A stretch of DNA of 10,723 nucleotides from an uncultured Lacibacter sp. (GTDB lineage: Bacteria; Bacteroidota; Bacteroidia; Chitinophagales; Chitinophagaceae). Both the position numbers and the translations under genes were made by a program. The notes beneath the pieces were generated by a model. The model did no database searches. It was not told the DNA's origin and saw only the letters and a list, made by a program, of their open reading frames with translations. The first letter of the stretch is position 1. Every line of letters begins with the position of its first letter. The DNA lies in contig NZ_CAMLGT010000126.1 of NCBI RefSeq assembly GCF_946479605.1, forward strand, positions 1-10,723, given 5' to 3'. This document shows positions 1-6,373 of the stretch, piece after piece.

Positions 1-2
1 TG

Positions 3-239
3 ATTGCGTCGGTTGTTGTAGCCATGTTCTTTATCAGTTTCCTTTTTTTTGCCAGTACTGCTTTGGCATTTGTTTTTTCAAAATTAACAGGAGCCTTATC
101 GTGGGGCTTTTTAATTGTTGCCGGCATATACCTGTTGCTGGGTGCATTGGTATGGCTGTTGAAAGACCGTATTCTGCAATTGCCGATTATGAATGCCATG
201 TTGCAACAGCTTTTTACCGAAGAAGATGATGATGAATAA
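3..239 (+). CDS. Partial YqjE/phage_holin_3_6-type small membrane protein (3' end)
   Basis: This is the C-terminal part of a small inner-membrane protein. The frame is open from base 3, and the residues before the first ATG at 24 (IASVVVA) continue the hydrophobic helix, so the true start almost certainly lies upstream of the window. Two membrane helices are visible, one running from the window edge to about the FVFSKLTG turn, and one in the stretch around GFLIVAGIYLLLGALVWLL. A short amphipathic tail follows, ending in the acidic TEEDDDE. The pattern of two helices, a short G/W-containing turn and a basic KDRI exit matches the family annotated as phage holin family protein, which includes E. 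coli YqjE. Those are ordinary chromosomal proteins, not lysis genes, and their biochemical role is not known. The gene overlaps the next by 8 bp, so the two are probably cotranscribed. The family call comes from pattern only. Confidence 0.6.
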   Translation: MASVVVAMFFISFLFFASTALAFVFSKLTGALSWGFLIVAGIYLLLGALVWLLKDRILQLPIMNAMLQQLFTEEDDDE

Positions 240-516
240 GATCAGATCCATAAAACAATTAAAAGCACAGCAGAAAAAACTGGAGCAGCGAAGAGTGGAG
301 CTGGAAAAAGCCATCCGTTACGACTGGCTGGATGTAAAAGAAACCATGCGGCCAAAGAATATGGCTGGCAAGGTGTTTGCGCATTTTTTTGAGAAAGAAA
401 AACAAGATGGCACTTCATCACTCGCCAATACACTGGCAGAACTGGCAGCAACACTTACACGCATAGGTGTGGAAAAAGCAGAAGAGAAAGTTGCAGAATG
501 GATGAATAAGAAATAA
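232..516 (+). CDS. Small charged coiled-coil protein, unknown function
   Basis: The product is about 94 residues. Three ATG codons lie in a row at 226, 229 and 232. The last is chosen because its 8-bp overlap with the stop of the preceding gene suits translational coupling, and the choice changes only two residues. The first half is highly charged and heptad-like (KQLKAQQKKLEQRRVELEKAI) and is probably a coiled coil, followed by the RYDWLDVKETMRP segment. The second half contains an amphipathic or weakly hydrophobic helix (LANTLAELAATLTRIGVEKAEEKV) but no convincing transmembrane segment. I do not recognise the family. Position after a YqjE-like gene, together with the QRR-x-x-L and W-L-x pattern, recalls E. 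coli YqjK, which follows YqjE, but that is only analogy. A membrane-associated partner of the upstream protein is a reasonable guess. Confidence 0.7.
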   Translation: MNKIRSIKQLKAQQKKLEQRRVELEKAIRYDWLDVKETMRPKNMAGKVFAHFFEKEKQDGTSSLANTLAELAATLTRIGVEKAEEKVAEWMNKK

Positions 517-524
517 TTCTTTTC

Positions 525-590
525 TGACAACACTCATCAGGCTGTTTGACAACCGTTCTTGAAATTCCTCTCTTTGAAAACTACATTTAA
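525..590 (+). promoter_or_regulatory. Predicted hsp20 promoter with two degenerate Fnr-like dyads
   Basis: Two half-conserved dyads occur at 525-538 (CTGAC-AACA-CTCAT) and 547-560 (TTGAC-AACC-GTTCT), with centres 22 bp apart. A -7-like element TACATTTA lies at 583-590, beginning 29.5 bp downstream of the second centre. The left half-sites are good, but the right half-sites are poor, especially in the second dyad. The call rests on the identical geometry at the ccoS promoter. The predicted transcript start is near 595, leaving a leader of roughly 40 nt. The regulator is inferred to be of the Crp/Fnr family. Confidence 0.45.
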
Positions 591-621
591 CAGTTAAAAT
601 TATTCACTCACTATAAAACTC

Positions 622-630
622 AAGGAGGTG
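622..630 (+). promoter_or_regulatory. Strong Shine-Dalgarno sequence of hsp20
   Basis: AAGGAGGTG lies directly before the start ATG at 634, with five bases between the AGGAGG core and the ATG. It is fully complementary to the usual 3' tail of 16S rRNA. It decides the start: the GTG at 628 overlaps the site itself and cannot be the initiator. No other gene in the window has such a site. Confidence 0.85.
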
Positions 631-633
631 CAT

Positions 634-1080
634 ATGTCAACAAGAGCTATTTCAAAAACAGGCATGATGCCAACCGTATTTGATGAATTCTTTAAACCAT
701 GGAACGACTGGTTTGAAAACGGAGGTACATTTTCCGGCCGTACAATGACGATGCCTGCTGTTAACATTGTGGAAAACAAAAACGACTATGGTTTGTCGCT
801 GGCTGTACCCGGCATGAAGAAAGAAGATTTCAATATTGATGTGGAAGGCAATATGCTCACCATCAGTTGCGAAAAAGAAGAAACAACCGAACAGAACAAC
901 GAACGCTACAACCGAAAGGAATACAACTATTCTTCTTTCAGCCGCAGTTTTACCTTGCCTGAAGAAGTGAACAGGGAAAAAATTGAAGCAAAATATGAAG
1001 ACGGTGTGTTGAAAGTGATGCTTCCAAAAAAAGAGGAAGCCAAAAAGCTGGCAGCGGGCAAACATATCGCTGTAAAATAA
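634..1080 (+). CDS. Small heat-shock protein, Hsp20/alpha-crystallin family
   Basis: An ATP-independent holdase chaperone of 148 residues, expected in the cytoplasm as large oligomers that bind unfolding proteins until the DnaK and ClpB systems refold them. The N-terminal arm (1-40) is rich in F, W and M (FDEFFKPWNDWFENGG). The alpha-crystallin domain begins at PAVNIVE (41-47) and contains VPGMKKEDFNIDVEGNML, the FSRSFTLP strand (102-109) and the family hallmark A-x4-GVL at 119-126. The tail ends in the I-x-V oligomerisation motif at 145-147. Length and order are typical of bacterial class A Hsp20. The start at 634 is fixed by the Shine-Dalgarno sequence at 622-630. The gene is monocistronic: it has its own predicted promoter and a terminator right after the stop. 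The promoter resembles those of the cbb3 genes downstream, which suggests low-oxygen induction rather than, or in addition to, heat induction. Confidence 0.95.
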   Translation: MSTRAISKTGMMPTVFDEFFKPWNDWFENGGTFSGRTMTMPAVNIVENKNDYGLSLAVPGMKKEDFNIDVEGNMLTISCEKEETTEQNNERYNRKEYNYSSFSRSFTLPEEVNREKIEAKYEDGVLKVMLPKKEEAKKLAAGKHIAVK

Positions 1081-1108
1081 TCTCACCGATGGTGAGGTTG
1101 TTACCCTG

Positions 1109-1144
1109 GCCCTGCCGCAATCGATTTGTGGCGGGGCTTTTTTT
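1109..1144 (+). terminator. Intrinsic terminator after hsp20
   Basis: A 12-bp stem is formed by 1109-1120 and 1126-1137, GC-rich with two G-U pairs and a 5-nt loop, followed by seven T residues at 1138-1144. A second, perfect 6-bp hairpin (CTCACC-GAT-GGTGAG, 1082-1096) sits just after the hsp20 stop and may protect the 3' end. Together they separate hsp20 from ccoI. Confidence 0.9.
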
Positions 1145-1170
1145 GCAGGCATGAGCATCATCAGTTCATT

Positions 1171-1215
1171 TTCTGACATTGGTCAGAAAGCAGCCAACGG
1201 GCCGATTTTAATTTG
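1171..1215 (+). promoter_or_regulatory. Predicted ccoI promoter with perfect Fnr-like dyad
   Basis: A perfect 18-bp dyad, TTCTGAC-ATTG-GTCAGAA, lies at 1171-1188 (centre 1179.5). It has the two-5-bp-half-sites-plus-N4 geometry of Fnr boxes (known consensus TTGAT-N4-ATCAA). A -7-like element TTAATTTG, one mismatch from TAnnTTTG, lies at 1208-1215, 28.5 bp from the dyad centre. That places the dyad near -41 of a transcript starting around 1220, a class II activator position. The ATG at 1225 would then be nearly leaderless. The dyad is seen directly; the promoter is inferred. Confidence 0.6.
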
Positions 1216-1224
1216 CAGCCTGTT

Positions 1225-3609
1225 ATGAATACGTCTGTAAAGCCAACGTTGAAATGCTATCATTGTGGTGATGAATGTGTAAACGAAACCATTCAGCTTG
1301 AGGAAAAATCCTTTTGCTGCCAGGGCTGTAAAACAGTGTACCAGGTGCTGAACCAAAGCGATCTGTGCAACTATTACGAGCTGAACGAAAACCCCGGTGT
1401 GAGCCAGCGCATTACCGTACGCAAAGACAAATTTGCTTTTCTTGACGATGAAAAAATTCAGCAGCAACTTATTTCCTTCAGCAATGAGGAACAAACGCAT
1501 ATCACTTTTTACCTGCCGCAGATCCATTGCAGCTCCTGCTTATGGCTGCTTGAAAACCTGCATCGTTTAAATTCTGCCATTATTCTTTCAAGGGTCAACT
1601 TTACACGCAAGGAAGTGGAAGTGGTGTTTGATCATGCAAAAACATCATTACGGACCACAGCCGAGCTGCTCACCAGTATTGGCTATGAACCCTACATCAG
1701 CTTGCAGAACCTGCAGCATGCAAAGCCCCGTATTCAACGCAGTTTGATTTACCAGCTTGGTGTGGCCGGTTTTTGTTTTGCCAACATCATGCTCATGAGT
1801 TTTCCTGAGTATTTAGGTTTGGAAGAAGCAGAAAAAAACATGCAGTCGCTGTTCCGCTATTTCAATCTCATTTTATCCATACCGGTTTTTCTTTACAGCT
1901 CACTTCCGTTTTACCAGAGTGCATGGGGCAGTTTAAAACACAAATACCTCAATATTGATGCGCCGATTGCCCTCGCTATCATTATGACCTTTGGCAGAAG
2001 TTTGTACGAAGTGTTGAGCAATACCGGTGGTGGTTATTTTGACTCGATGAGTGGTATTGTGTTCTTTATGCTGGTGGGTCGTGTGCTGCAGGAAAAAACA
2101 TACCAGCAATTATCATTTGAGCGTGATTACACTTCTTATTTCCCGATTGCTGTTACAGTTCTAAAAGACAAAAAAGAAATACCCACCGCTTTGCCCGATA
2201 TTAAACCGGGCGACACCATTCTTATTCATAACGAAGAACTGATACCGGTTGATGGTTTACTCACCAAAGGAAAAGCATTGATCGATTACAGTTTTGTTAC
2301 CGGCGAATCGTTGCCTGTGCTGAAAGAGATGGGGGAATTATTATATGCAGGCGGAAAGCAAACCGGCAGCAATATTGAACTGCTGGTGATGAAAGAAGTA
2401 TCGCAAAGCTACCTCACACGTTTGTGGAATAATGATGATAAACAAAAAGCAGAAAAGAAATCATTTGTAGATATTCTCAGCCGTTATTTTACCTGGATTG
2501 TATTTGCATTGGCAGCTGCGGGTGCTTTGTACTGGAGTTTTTATGACGGTGGTAAAGCATGGAATGTAGTAACCACTATCCTCATTGTTGCATGCCCTTG
2601 TGCGTTGTTGCTGAGCAACAGTTTTACCAATGGTAATGTGTTGCGCATATTGGGCAATAACAAACTGTACCTGCGTAATGCACAAACCATTGAAGAAATA
2701 GCTACAGCCACTCACCTGGTATTTGATAAAACCGGCACATTAACCACTACTGAAGAACAGGAGATCAATTACTCCGGTATTCCGTTTAATGATGATGTGG
2801 CGGGTTGCATTGCGGCATTGGCAGCACAAAGCTCGCATCCGTTAAGTAAGCTTTTGGCAAAACACCTGCGTAGCAATCATGTGCATGAAGTAAAAGAATA
2901 TCGAGAATCAACAGGCCGTGGTATCAGTGGCATCATTGATCACCGCATTGTTACACTTGGCTCGGCTGAGTTTGTAACCGGTGTTAATCCGGAAGCGATC
3001 AATGGCAGCTCCGTGTATGTATCGGTTGATGGTACACAGCTGGGTTATTTCAGCATCCGCAATCATTACCGTCCCGGTATGATGAAACAGATCAGGCAAC
3101 TGAGTAAACAATACCGCATTACCATTCTTTCAGGCGATAATGAAAGCGAACGTTTGAACCTGCAGAAAGAGCTGGGCATGGATGTAAAACTTTTCTTCAA
3201 TCAACAACCACAGGACAAACTGAATTATATTCAGCAGTTGCAGCAAAAAGGTCAGAAGGTGATCATGATTGGTGACGGGTTAAATGATGCCGGTGCATTG
3301 AAACAAAGCGATGCAGGCATTGCCGTAACAGAAAGCACCAACAATTTTACTCCTGCCAGCGATGGTATTCTTGAAGCAAGCCGTTTGCCCAAACTTTCAT
3401 CTTACCTGCGTTTTGCCAAAGCAAATAAACAAGTGGTAATTGCCAGCTTTGTTCTATCCATCGTATACAACATCATTGGCTTAACCTTTGCATTGCAGGG
3501 CATTTTATCGCCACTGGTGGCAGCTATTCTTATGCCATCCAGTTCGTTGAGTATTATTCTGCTCACATTCGGAGCCTCATCAGTAAGGGCAAAAATGCTG
3601 AAGCTGTAA
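1225..3609 (+). CDS. ccoI: cbb3 oxidase assembly copper-transporting P1B-type ATPase CcoI/FixI
   Basis: An inner-membrane Cu(I) exporter that supplies copper for the CuB site of cbb3 oxidase. The N-terminal Cys-rich domain typical of FixI/CcoI (CYHC at 11-14, C18, CCQGC at 31-35) is followed by a heavy-metal-associated domain with CSSC at 102-105. P-type ATPase signatures follow in order: TGES phosphatase loop (359-362), the CPC transmembrane metal site (457-459), the DKTGT phosphorylation site with D501, SSHPL of the nucleotide domain (H538, P539), and GDGLNDAGA of the hinge (683-691). The last helices carry Y748-N749 and M770 with S-S, the additional metal-site residues of Cu(I) P1B-1 pumps. 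The protein is 794 residues, normal for the family. The start is ATG 1225; an in-frame TTG at 1213 lies inside the predicted promoter and is rejected. It is transcribed alone, with ccoS and the oxidase genes in a separate unit 227 bp downstream. Confidence 0.96.
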   Translation: MNTSVKPTLKCYHCGDECVNETIQLEEKSFCCQGCKTVYQVLNQSDLCNYYELNENPGVSQRITVRKDKFAFLDDEKIQQQLISFSNEEQTHITFYLPQIHCSSCLWLLENLHRLNSAIILSRVNFTRKEVEVVFDHAKTSLRTTAELLTSIGYEPYISLQNLQHAKPRIQRSLIYQLGVAGFCFANIMLMSFPEYLGLEEAEKNMQSLFRYFNLILSIPVFLYSSLPFYQSAWGSLKHKYLNIDAPIALAIIMTFGRSLYEVLSNTGGGYFDSMSGIVFFMLVGRVLQEKTYQQLSFERDYTSYFPIAVTVLKDKKEIPTALPDIKPGDTILIHNEELIPVDGLLTKGKALIDYSFVTGESLPVLKEMGELLYAGGKQTGSNIELLVMKEVSQSYLTRLWNNDDKQKAEKKSFVDILSRYFTWIVFALAAAGALYWSFYDGGKAWNVVTTILIVACPCALLLSNSFTNGNVLRILGNNKLYLRNAQTIEEIATATHLVFDKTGTLTTTEEQEINYSGIPFNDDVAGCIAALAAQSSHPLSKLLAKHLRSNHVHEVKEYRESTGRGISGIIDHRIVTLGSAEFVTGVNPEAINGSSVYVSVDGTQLGYFSIRNHYRPGMMKQIRQLSKQYRITILSGDNESERLNLQKELGMDVKLFFNQQPQDKLNYIQQLQQKGQKVIMIGDGLNDAGALKQSDAGIAVTESTNNFTPASDGILEASRLPKLSSYLRFAKANKQVVIASFVLSIVYNIIGLTFALQGILSPLVAAILMPSSSLSIILLTFGASSVRAKMLKL

Positions 3610-3630
3610 TAGCACGGCAAGGGGTAAGTG

Positions 3631-3672
3631 GTGAATTGTGAATGGGCAATGGAGAATAGGCAATTGTCAATA
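3631..3672 (+). repeat. Degenerate 7-bp tandem repeat, about six units
   Basis: Six consecutive heptamers fit the consensus GNSAATN, beginning GTGAATT and GTGAATG and ending with a GTCAATA unit. Positions G1, A4, A5 and T6 hold in every unit, while the others drift. It lies just after the ccoI stop, outside any gene and before the regulatory dyads. No T-rich tail follows, so it does not look like a terminator. Short heptameric repeats of this style occur between genes in some bacteria; the function is unknown. Confidence 0.6.
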
Positions 3673-3730
3673 ACAAAACCCAAATCTTTCTGTCTTCCCA
3701 CACCACTTCCGACTCAAAACTCACTATTTC

Positions 3731-3817
3731 CTGACCACCGTCACCCTCTATTTGACAACAGTCAACCATTTGTCTGATGATGGTCAGCCCCTGTGCTCCT
3801 CACTAAAAATAGTTTTA
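3731..3817 (+). promoter_or_regulatory. cbb3 operon promoter with three phased Fnr-like dyads
   Basis: Three dyads with N4 spacers lie in a row: CTGAC-CACC-GTCAC (3731-3744), TTGAC-AACA-GTCAA (3752-3765, perfect) and CTGAT-GATG-GTCAG (3774-3787, one mismatch). Their centres are 21 and 22 bp apart, two helical turns, so all lie on one DNA face. A -7-like element TAGTTTTA is at 3810-3817, starting 29.5 bp after the last centre. With a transcript start near 3822, the last dyad sits at about -41.5 (class II), the middle near -63 and the first near -84, all known activating positions for Fnr/Crp proteins. The stretch from 3673 to 3730 shows nothing else recognisable. Confidence 0.7.
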
Positions 3818-3836
3818 CAGCCGAAATAAAGCATTT

Positions 3837-4025
3837 ATGAGCGTCATCATTCTATTACTCATCGCCAGCATATCGGTAGCAGCCATTTTCCTCGGTGCTT
3901 TTTTGTGGAGTGTGAGAAGCGGCCAGTACGACGATGAAACATCTCCCCCAATGCGTATTCTTTTTGATCAGAAAGGACCCGCAAAAAATGAAACCCCGCA
4001 AACATCGAACAAATCAAAACCATAG
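3837..4025 (+). CDS. ccoS: cbb3-type cytochrome oxidase assembly protein CcoS
   Basis: A 62-residue single-span membrane protein needed for cofactor insertion (haem b and CuB) into cbb3 oxidase in bacteria where it has been studied. One hydrophobic helix spans about residues 3-26 (VIILLLIASISVAAIFLGAF). The CcoS signature GQYDDETSPPMRILFD follows, close to the familiar GQYDDLxxPAxRILFDD. The tail is short and Lys/Pro/Asn rich. It is the first gene of the operon, with a leader of about 15 nt predicted from the -7 element. No Shine-Dalgarno sequence is present, only an A/T-rich leader. The gap to ccoNO is 11 bp. In many Proteobacteria ccoS sits at the end of ccoGHIS, so its place directly ahead of the catalytic subunit is a different arrangement. 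Confidence 0.93.
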   Translation: MSVIILLLIASISVAAIFLGAFLWSVRSGQYDDETSPPMRILFDQKGPAKNETPQTSNKSKP

Positions 4026-4036
4026 ACTCACAAATT

Positions 4037-6169
4037 ATGCAACTCGAAAAATTTCACTACGATAACAAGATCGTAAAGTACTTCGCTAACGCCACCGCTA
4101 TATGGGGTGTAGTAGGTATGCTTGCAGGATTGTGGGCGGCTATCCAGATATACATGCCGGCAGCATCGCTTGATTATGCAGGTACAACATTTGGACGCTT
4201 GCGCCCCATCCATACCAACGCCATCATTTTTGCATTTGTTGGCAACTGTATGTTCACTGGTATTTATTATTCGCTGCAGCGCTTGTGTAAAGCAAGAATG
4301 TTCAGCGATAAACTAAGCTGGATCCATTTCTGGGGATGGCAACTCATTATTGTTGCTGCAGCTGTAACCCTGTTCTTAGGTTATACCACCGGTAAAGAAT
4401 ATGCTGAACTTGAATGGCCGATTGACATCATGATCACATTGGTGTGGGTGGTATTTGGTATCAACATGTTTGGCACCATCTTCAAAAGAAGAGAAAGTCA
4501 TTTGTATGTGGCTATCTGGTTTTACATCGCTACCTGGATCACTGTAGCCATGTTGCATATTGTGAACTCATTTGAAATTCCTGTTTCACTTTTCAAAAGC
4601 TATAGCTGGTATGCAGGTGTGCAGGATGCATTGGTACAATGGTGGTATGGGCACAATGCGGTTGCATTCTTCTTAACCACTCCTATTCTTGGTTTGATGT
4701 ATTACTTCTTGCCCAAAGCAGCAAACAGACCTGTTTACTCATATCGTTTATCCATCATCCACTTCTGGGCGCTCATATTTATTTATATATGGGCAGGCCC
4801 TCACCATTTGTTGTATACCGCCCTGCCAGACTGGGCGCAATCACTGGGTGTTGTGTTTAGTGTAATGTTGATTGCACCAAGTTGGGGCGGTATGCTCAAT
4901 GGTTTGTTTACACTGCGTGGTGCATGGGATAAAGTGCGTGAAGAGCCCGTATTGAAATTCTTTGTAGTGGCTGTTACCTGTTATGGTATGGCTACGTTTG
5001 AAGGACCCATGCTGAGCTTGAAAAGCGTGAACGCCATTGCACACTTTACCGATTGGATTGTTGGACATGTGCATATTGGTGGTTTAGGCTGGAATGGTTT
5101 TATGGCATTTGGTATGCTGTACTGGTTGATACCAAAAATGTGGGGCACCAATCTTTATTCAAAAAAATTAGCCAACAACCATTTCTGGTTAGGCACCATT
5201 GGTATTGTTATTTATGCAGTGCCTTTATACTGGGCAGGTTTTGCACAGGCAGAAATGTGGAAGACGTTTACTGAATCAGGTCAGTTGAAATTCCAGTTCC
5301 TGGAAACTGTTACCAACATCATCCCCATGTACATTACCCGTAGTGTAGGTGGTACGCTTTACCTCATTGGTGCGTTCATGATGGTGTACAACTTAATTAA
5401 AACAGCAAAACAAGGTTCATTTATTGCAAACGAAGAAGCTGAAGCTGCTCCATTGGTGAAACATGAATCGCATGTTAAAGAACACTGGCACCGCTGGATC
5501 GAAAAACGCCCGGCTACATTACTCGTAGTCAGTTTGATTGTTGTGGCTATAGGTGGTATCCTTGAAATTGTACCTACATTCCTCATTAAATCAAACGTGC
5601 CAACTATTACGAGTGTAAAACCTTACACTGCATTAGAATTACAAGGTCGTGATATTTATATCCGTGAAGGTTGTTATACCTGTCACTCACAAATGATCCG
5701 CCCTTTCCGTGATGAAGTGGCCCGCTATGGTGAATACTCGAAAGCAGGTGAGTTTGTGTACGATCATCCTTTCCAATGGGGAAGCAAACGTACAGGACCG
5801 GATCTTGCACGTGTGGGTGGAAAATATCCCGACAGCTGGCATTACAATCACATGATGGAGCCATCGCTCATGTCGCCTGGTTCAATTATGCCACGCTATG
5901 GCTGGTTGCTGGATAATAACCTTGATACGGCTTCAACGCCTGCCAAGATCAGGGCCATGCAAACATTAGGTGTTCCTTATCCCAAAGGTTACGATCAACA
6001 AGCTAATAAAGATCTGATGACACAGGCAAACAGCATCCGTATCAGTTTAAAAATGGATAAGATCGAAACACCTGCCAACAAAGAAATCGTGGCATTGATC
6101 GCTTACCTGCAACGCCTGGGTAAAGACATTAAAGCTGAAAAGAAAACTGAAACTGCATCAGCAGAATAA
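4037..6169 (+). CDS. ccoNO: Fused cbb3 cytochrome oxidase subunits I and II (CcoN-CcoO)
   Basis: The catalytic core of the high-affinity, proton-pumping cbb3 oxidase: it reduces O2 to water with electrons from c-type cytochromes. The CcoN part (about 1-455) carries all expected ligands, offset by one from my recollection of Pseudomonas stutzeri numbering: H60 and H346 for low-spin haem b, H344 for haem b3, H206, H256 and H257 for CuB, and Y250, the tyrosine cross-linked to a CuB histidine. E322 in the FEGP motif is also kept. A charged linker (about 456-490) leads to the CcoO part: a membrane anchor at 492-515, the haem c site CYTCH (546-550), the PFRDE, GEYS, DHPFQWGSKRTGPDL and GGKYPDSWH blocks, and probable axial Met618 in SIMPRY. 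The reading frame is continuous with no stop or slippage signal at the junction. Fusion of these two subunits is known in Bacteroidota. Length is 710 residues, the sum of the separate subunits. Confidence 0.97.
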   Translation: MQLEKFHYDNKIVKYFANATAIWGVVGMLAGLWAAIQIYMPAASLDYAGTTFGRLRPIHTNAIIFAFVGNCMFTGIYYSLQRLCKARMFSDKLSWIHFWGWQLIIVAAAVTLFLGYTTGKEYAELEWPIDIMITLVWVVFGINMFGTIFKRRESHLYVAIWFYIATWITVAMLHIVNSFEIPVSLFKSYSWYAGVQDALVQWWYGHNAVAFFLTTPILGLMYYFLPKAANRPVYSYRLSIIHFWALIFIYIWAGPHHLLYTALPDWAQSLGVVFSVMLIAPSWGGMLNGLFTLRGAWDKVREEPVLKFFVVAVTCYGMATFEGPMLSLKSVNAIAHFTDWIVGHVHIGGLGWNGFMAFGMLYWLIPKMWGTNLYSKKLANNHFWLGTIGIVIYAVPLYWAGFAQAEMWKTFTESGQLKFQFLETVTNIIPMYITRSVGGTLYLIGAFMMVYNLIKTAKQGSFIANEEAEAAPLVKHESHVKEHWHRWIEKRPATLLVVSLIVVAIGGILEIVPTFLIKSNVPTITSVKPYTALELQGRDIYIREGCYTCHSQMIRPFRDEVARYGEYSKAGEFVYDHPFQWGSKRTGPDLARVGGKYPDSWHYNHMMEPSLMSPGSIMPRYGWLLDNNLDTASTPAKIRAMQTLGVPYPKGYDQQANKDLMTQANSIRISLKMDKIETPANKEIVALIAYLQRLGKDIKAEKKTETASAE

Positions 6170-6192
6170 TTCAATCATGTAAAACAAACAAG

Positions 6193-6351
6193 ATGAAATT
6201 TATCAACTACCTCGAAAAGATCAGCAACGTAAGTGTTTACGGATTGAGTTCATTCCTCATCTTCTTCATCTTTTTCTGTGCCGTATTTATTTATGTATTA
6301 CGTGCAAGCAAAAAAGAAATGAATGAATGCAGCCGTATTCCATTAGACTAA
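6193..6351 (+). CDS. ccoQ: Small cbb3 oxidase subunit CcoQ/FixQ-like
   Basis: A 52-residue single-span membrane protein in the usual CcoQ position between the catalytic subunit and CcoP. It starts MKFINYLEKISNVSVYGLSS, has one hydrophobic helix at about residues 17-36 (FLIFFIFFCAVFIYVLRA in its core), then a basic exit RASKK and a short polar tail ending RIPLD. CcoQ proteins elsewhere stabilise the complex and are poorly conserved in sequence, so the name rests on size, topology and position. Gaps are 23 bp to ccoNO and 22 bp to ccoP. The start follows an A-rich leader (AAAACAAACAAG) without a Shine-Dalgarno sequence, like its neighbours. Automatic gene finders with a 60-residue cut-off would miss it. 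Confidence 0.85.
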   Translation: MKFINYLEKISNVSVYGLSSFLIFFIFFCAVFIYVLRASKKEMNECSRIPLD

Positions 6352-6373
6352 CACATCCATAAAATCAACAAAC

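Noticed and set aside
3..239. Holin-like protein as evidence of a prophage
   Set aside because: The family is mostly chromosomal YqjE-type proteins, and no other phage gene, integrase or attachment repeat is present.
628..633. GTG at 628 as the hsp20 start
   Set aside because: The codon overlaps the Shine-Dalgarno sequence itself; ATG 634 has ideal spacing.
1082..1096. Perfect CTCACC-GAT-GGTGAG hairpin as an independent operator
   Set aside because: It sits immediately after the hsp20 stop and just before the terminator, so a 3'-end RNA structure is the simpler reading.
652..1179. 175-residue open frame on the minus strand across hsp20
   Set aside because: It is antisense to a clear Hsp20 gene, has Cys/Phe/His-rich composition typical of a shadow frame, and shows no recognisable domain.
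1213..1224. TTG at 1213 as the ccoI start
   Set aside because: It lies within the predicted -7 element, and the ATG at 1225 directly precedes the conserved Cys-rich domain.
3610..3836. A small gene or RNA in the 227-bp ccoI-ccoS gap
   Set aside because: No frame with a plausible start and composition was seen; the region is explained by the heptamer repeat and promoter dyads.
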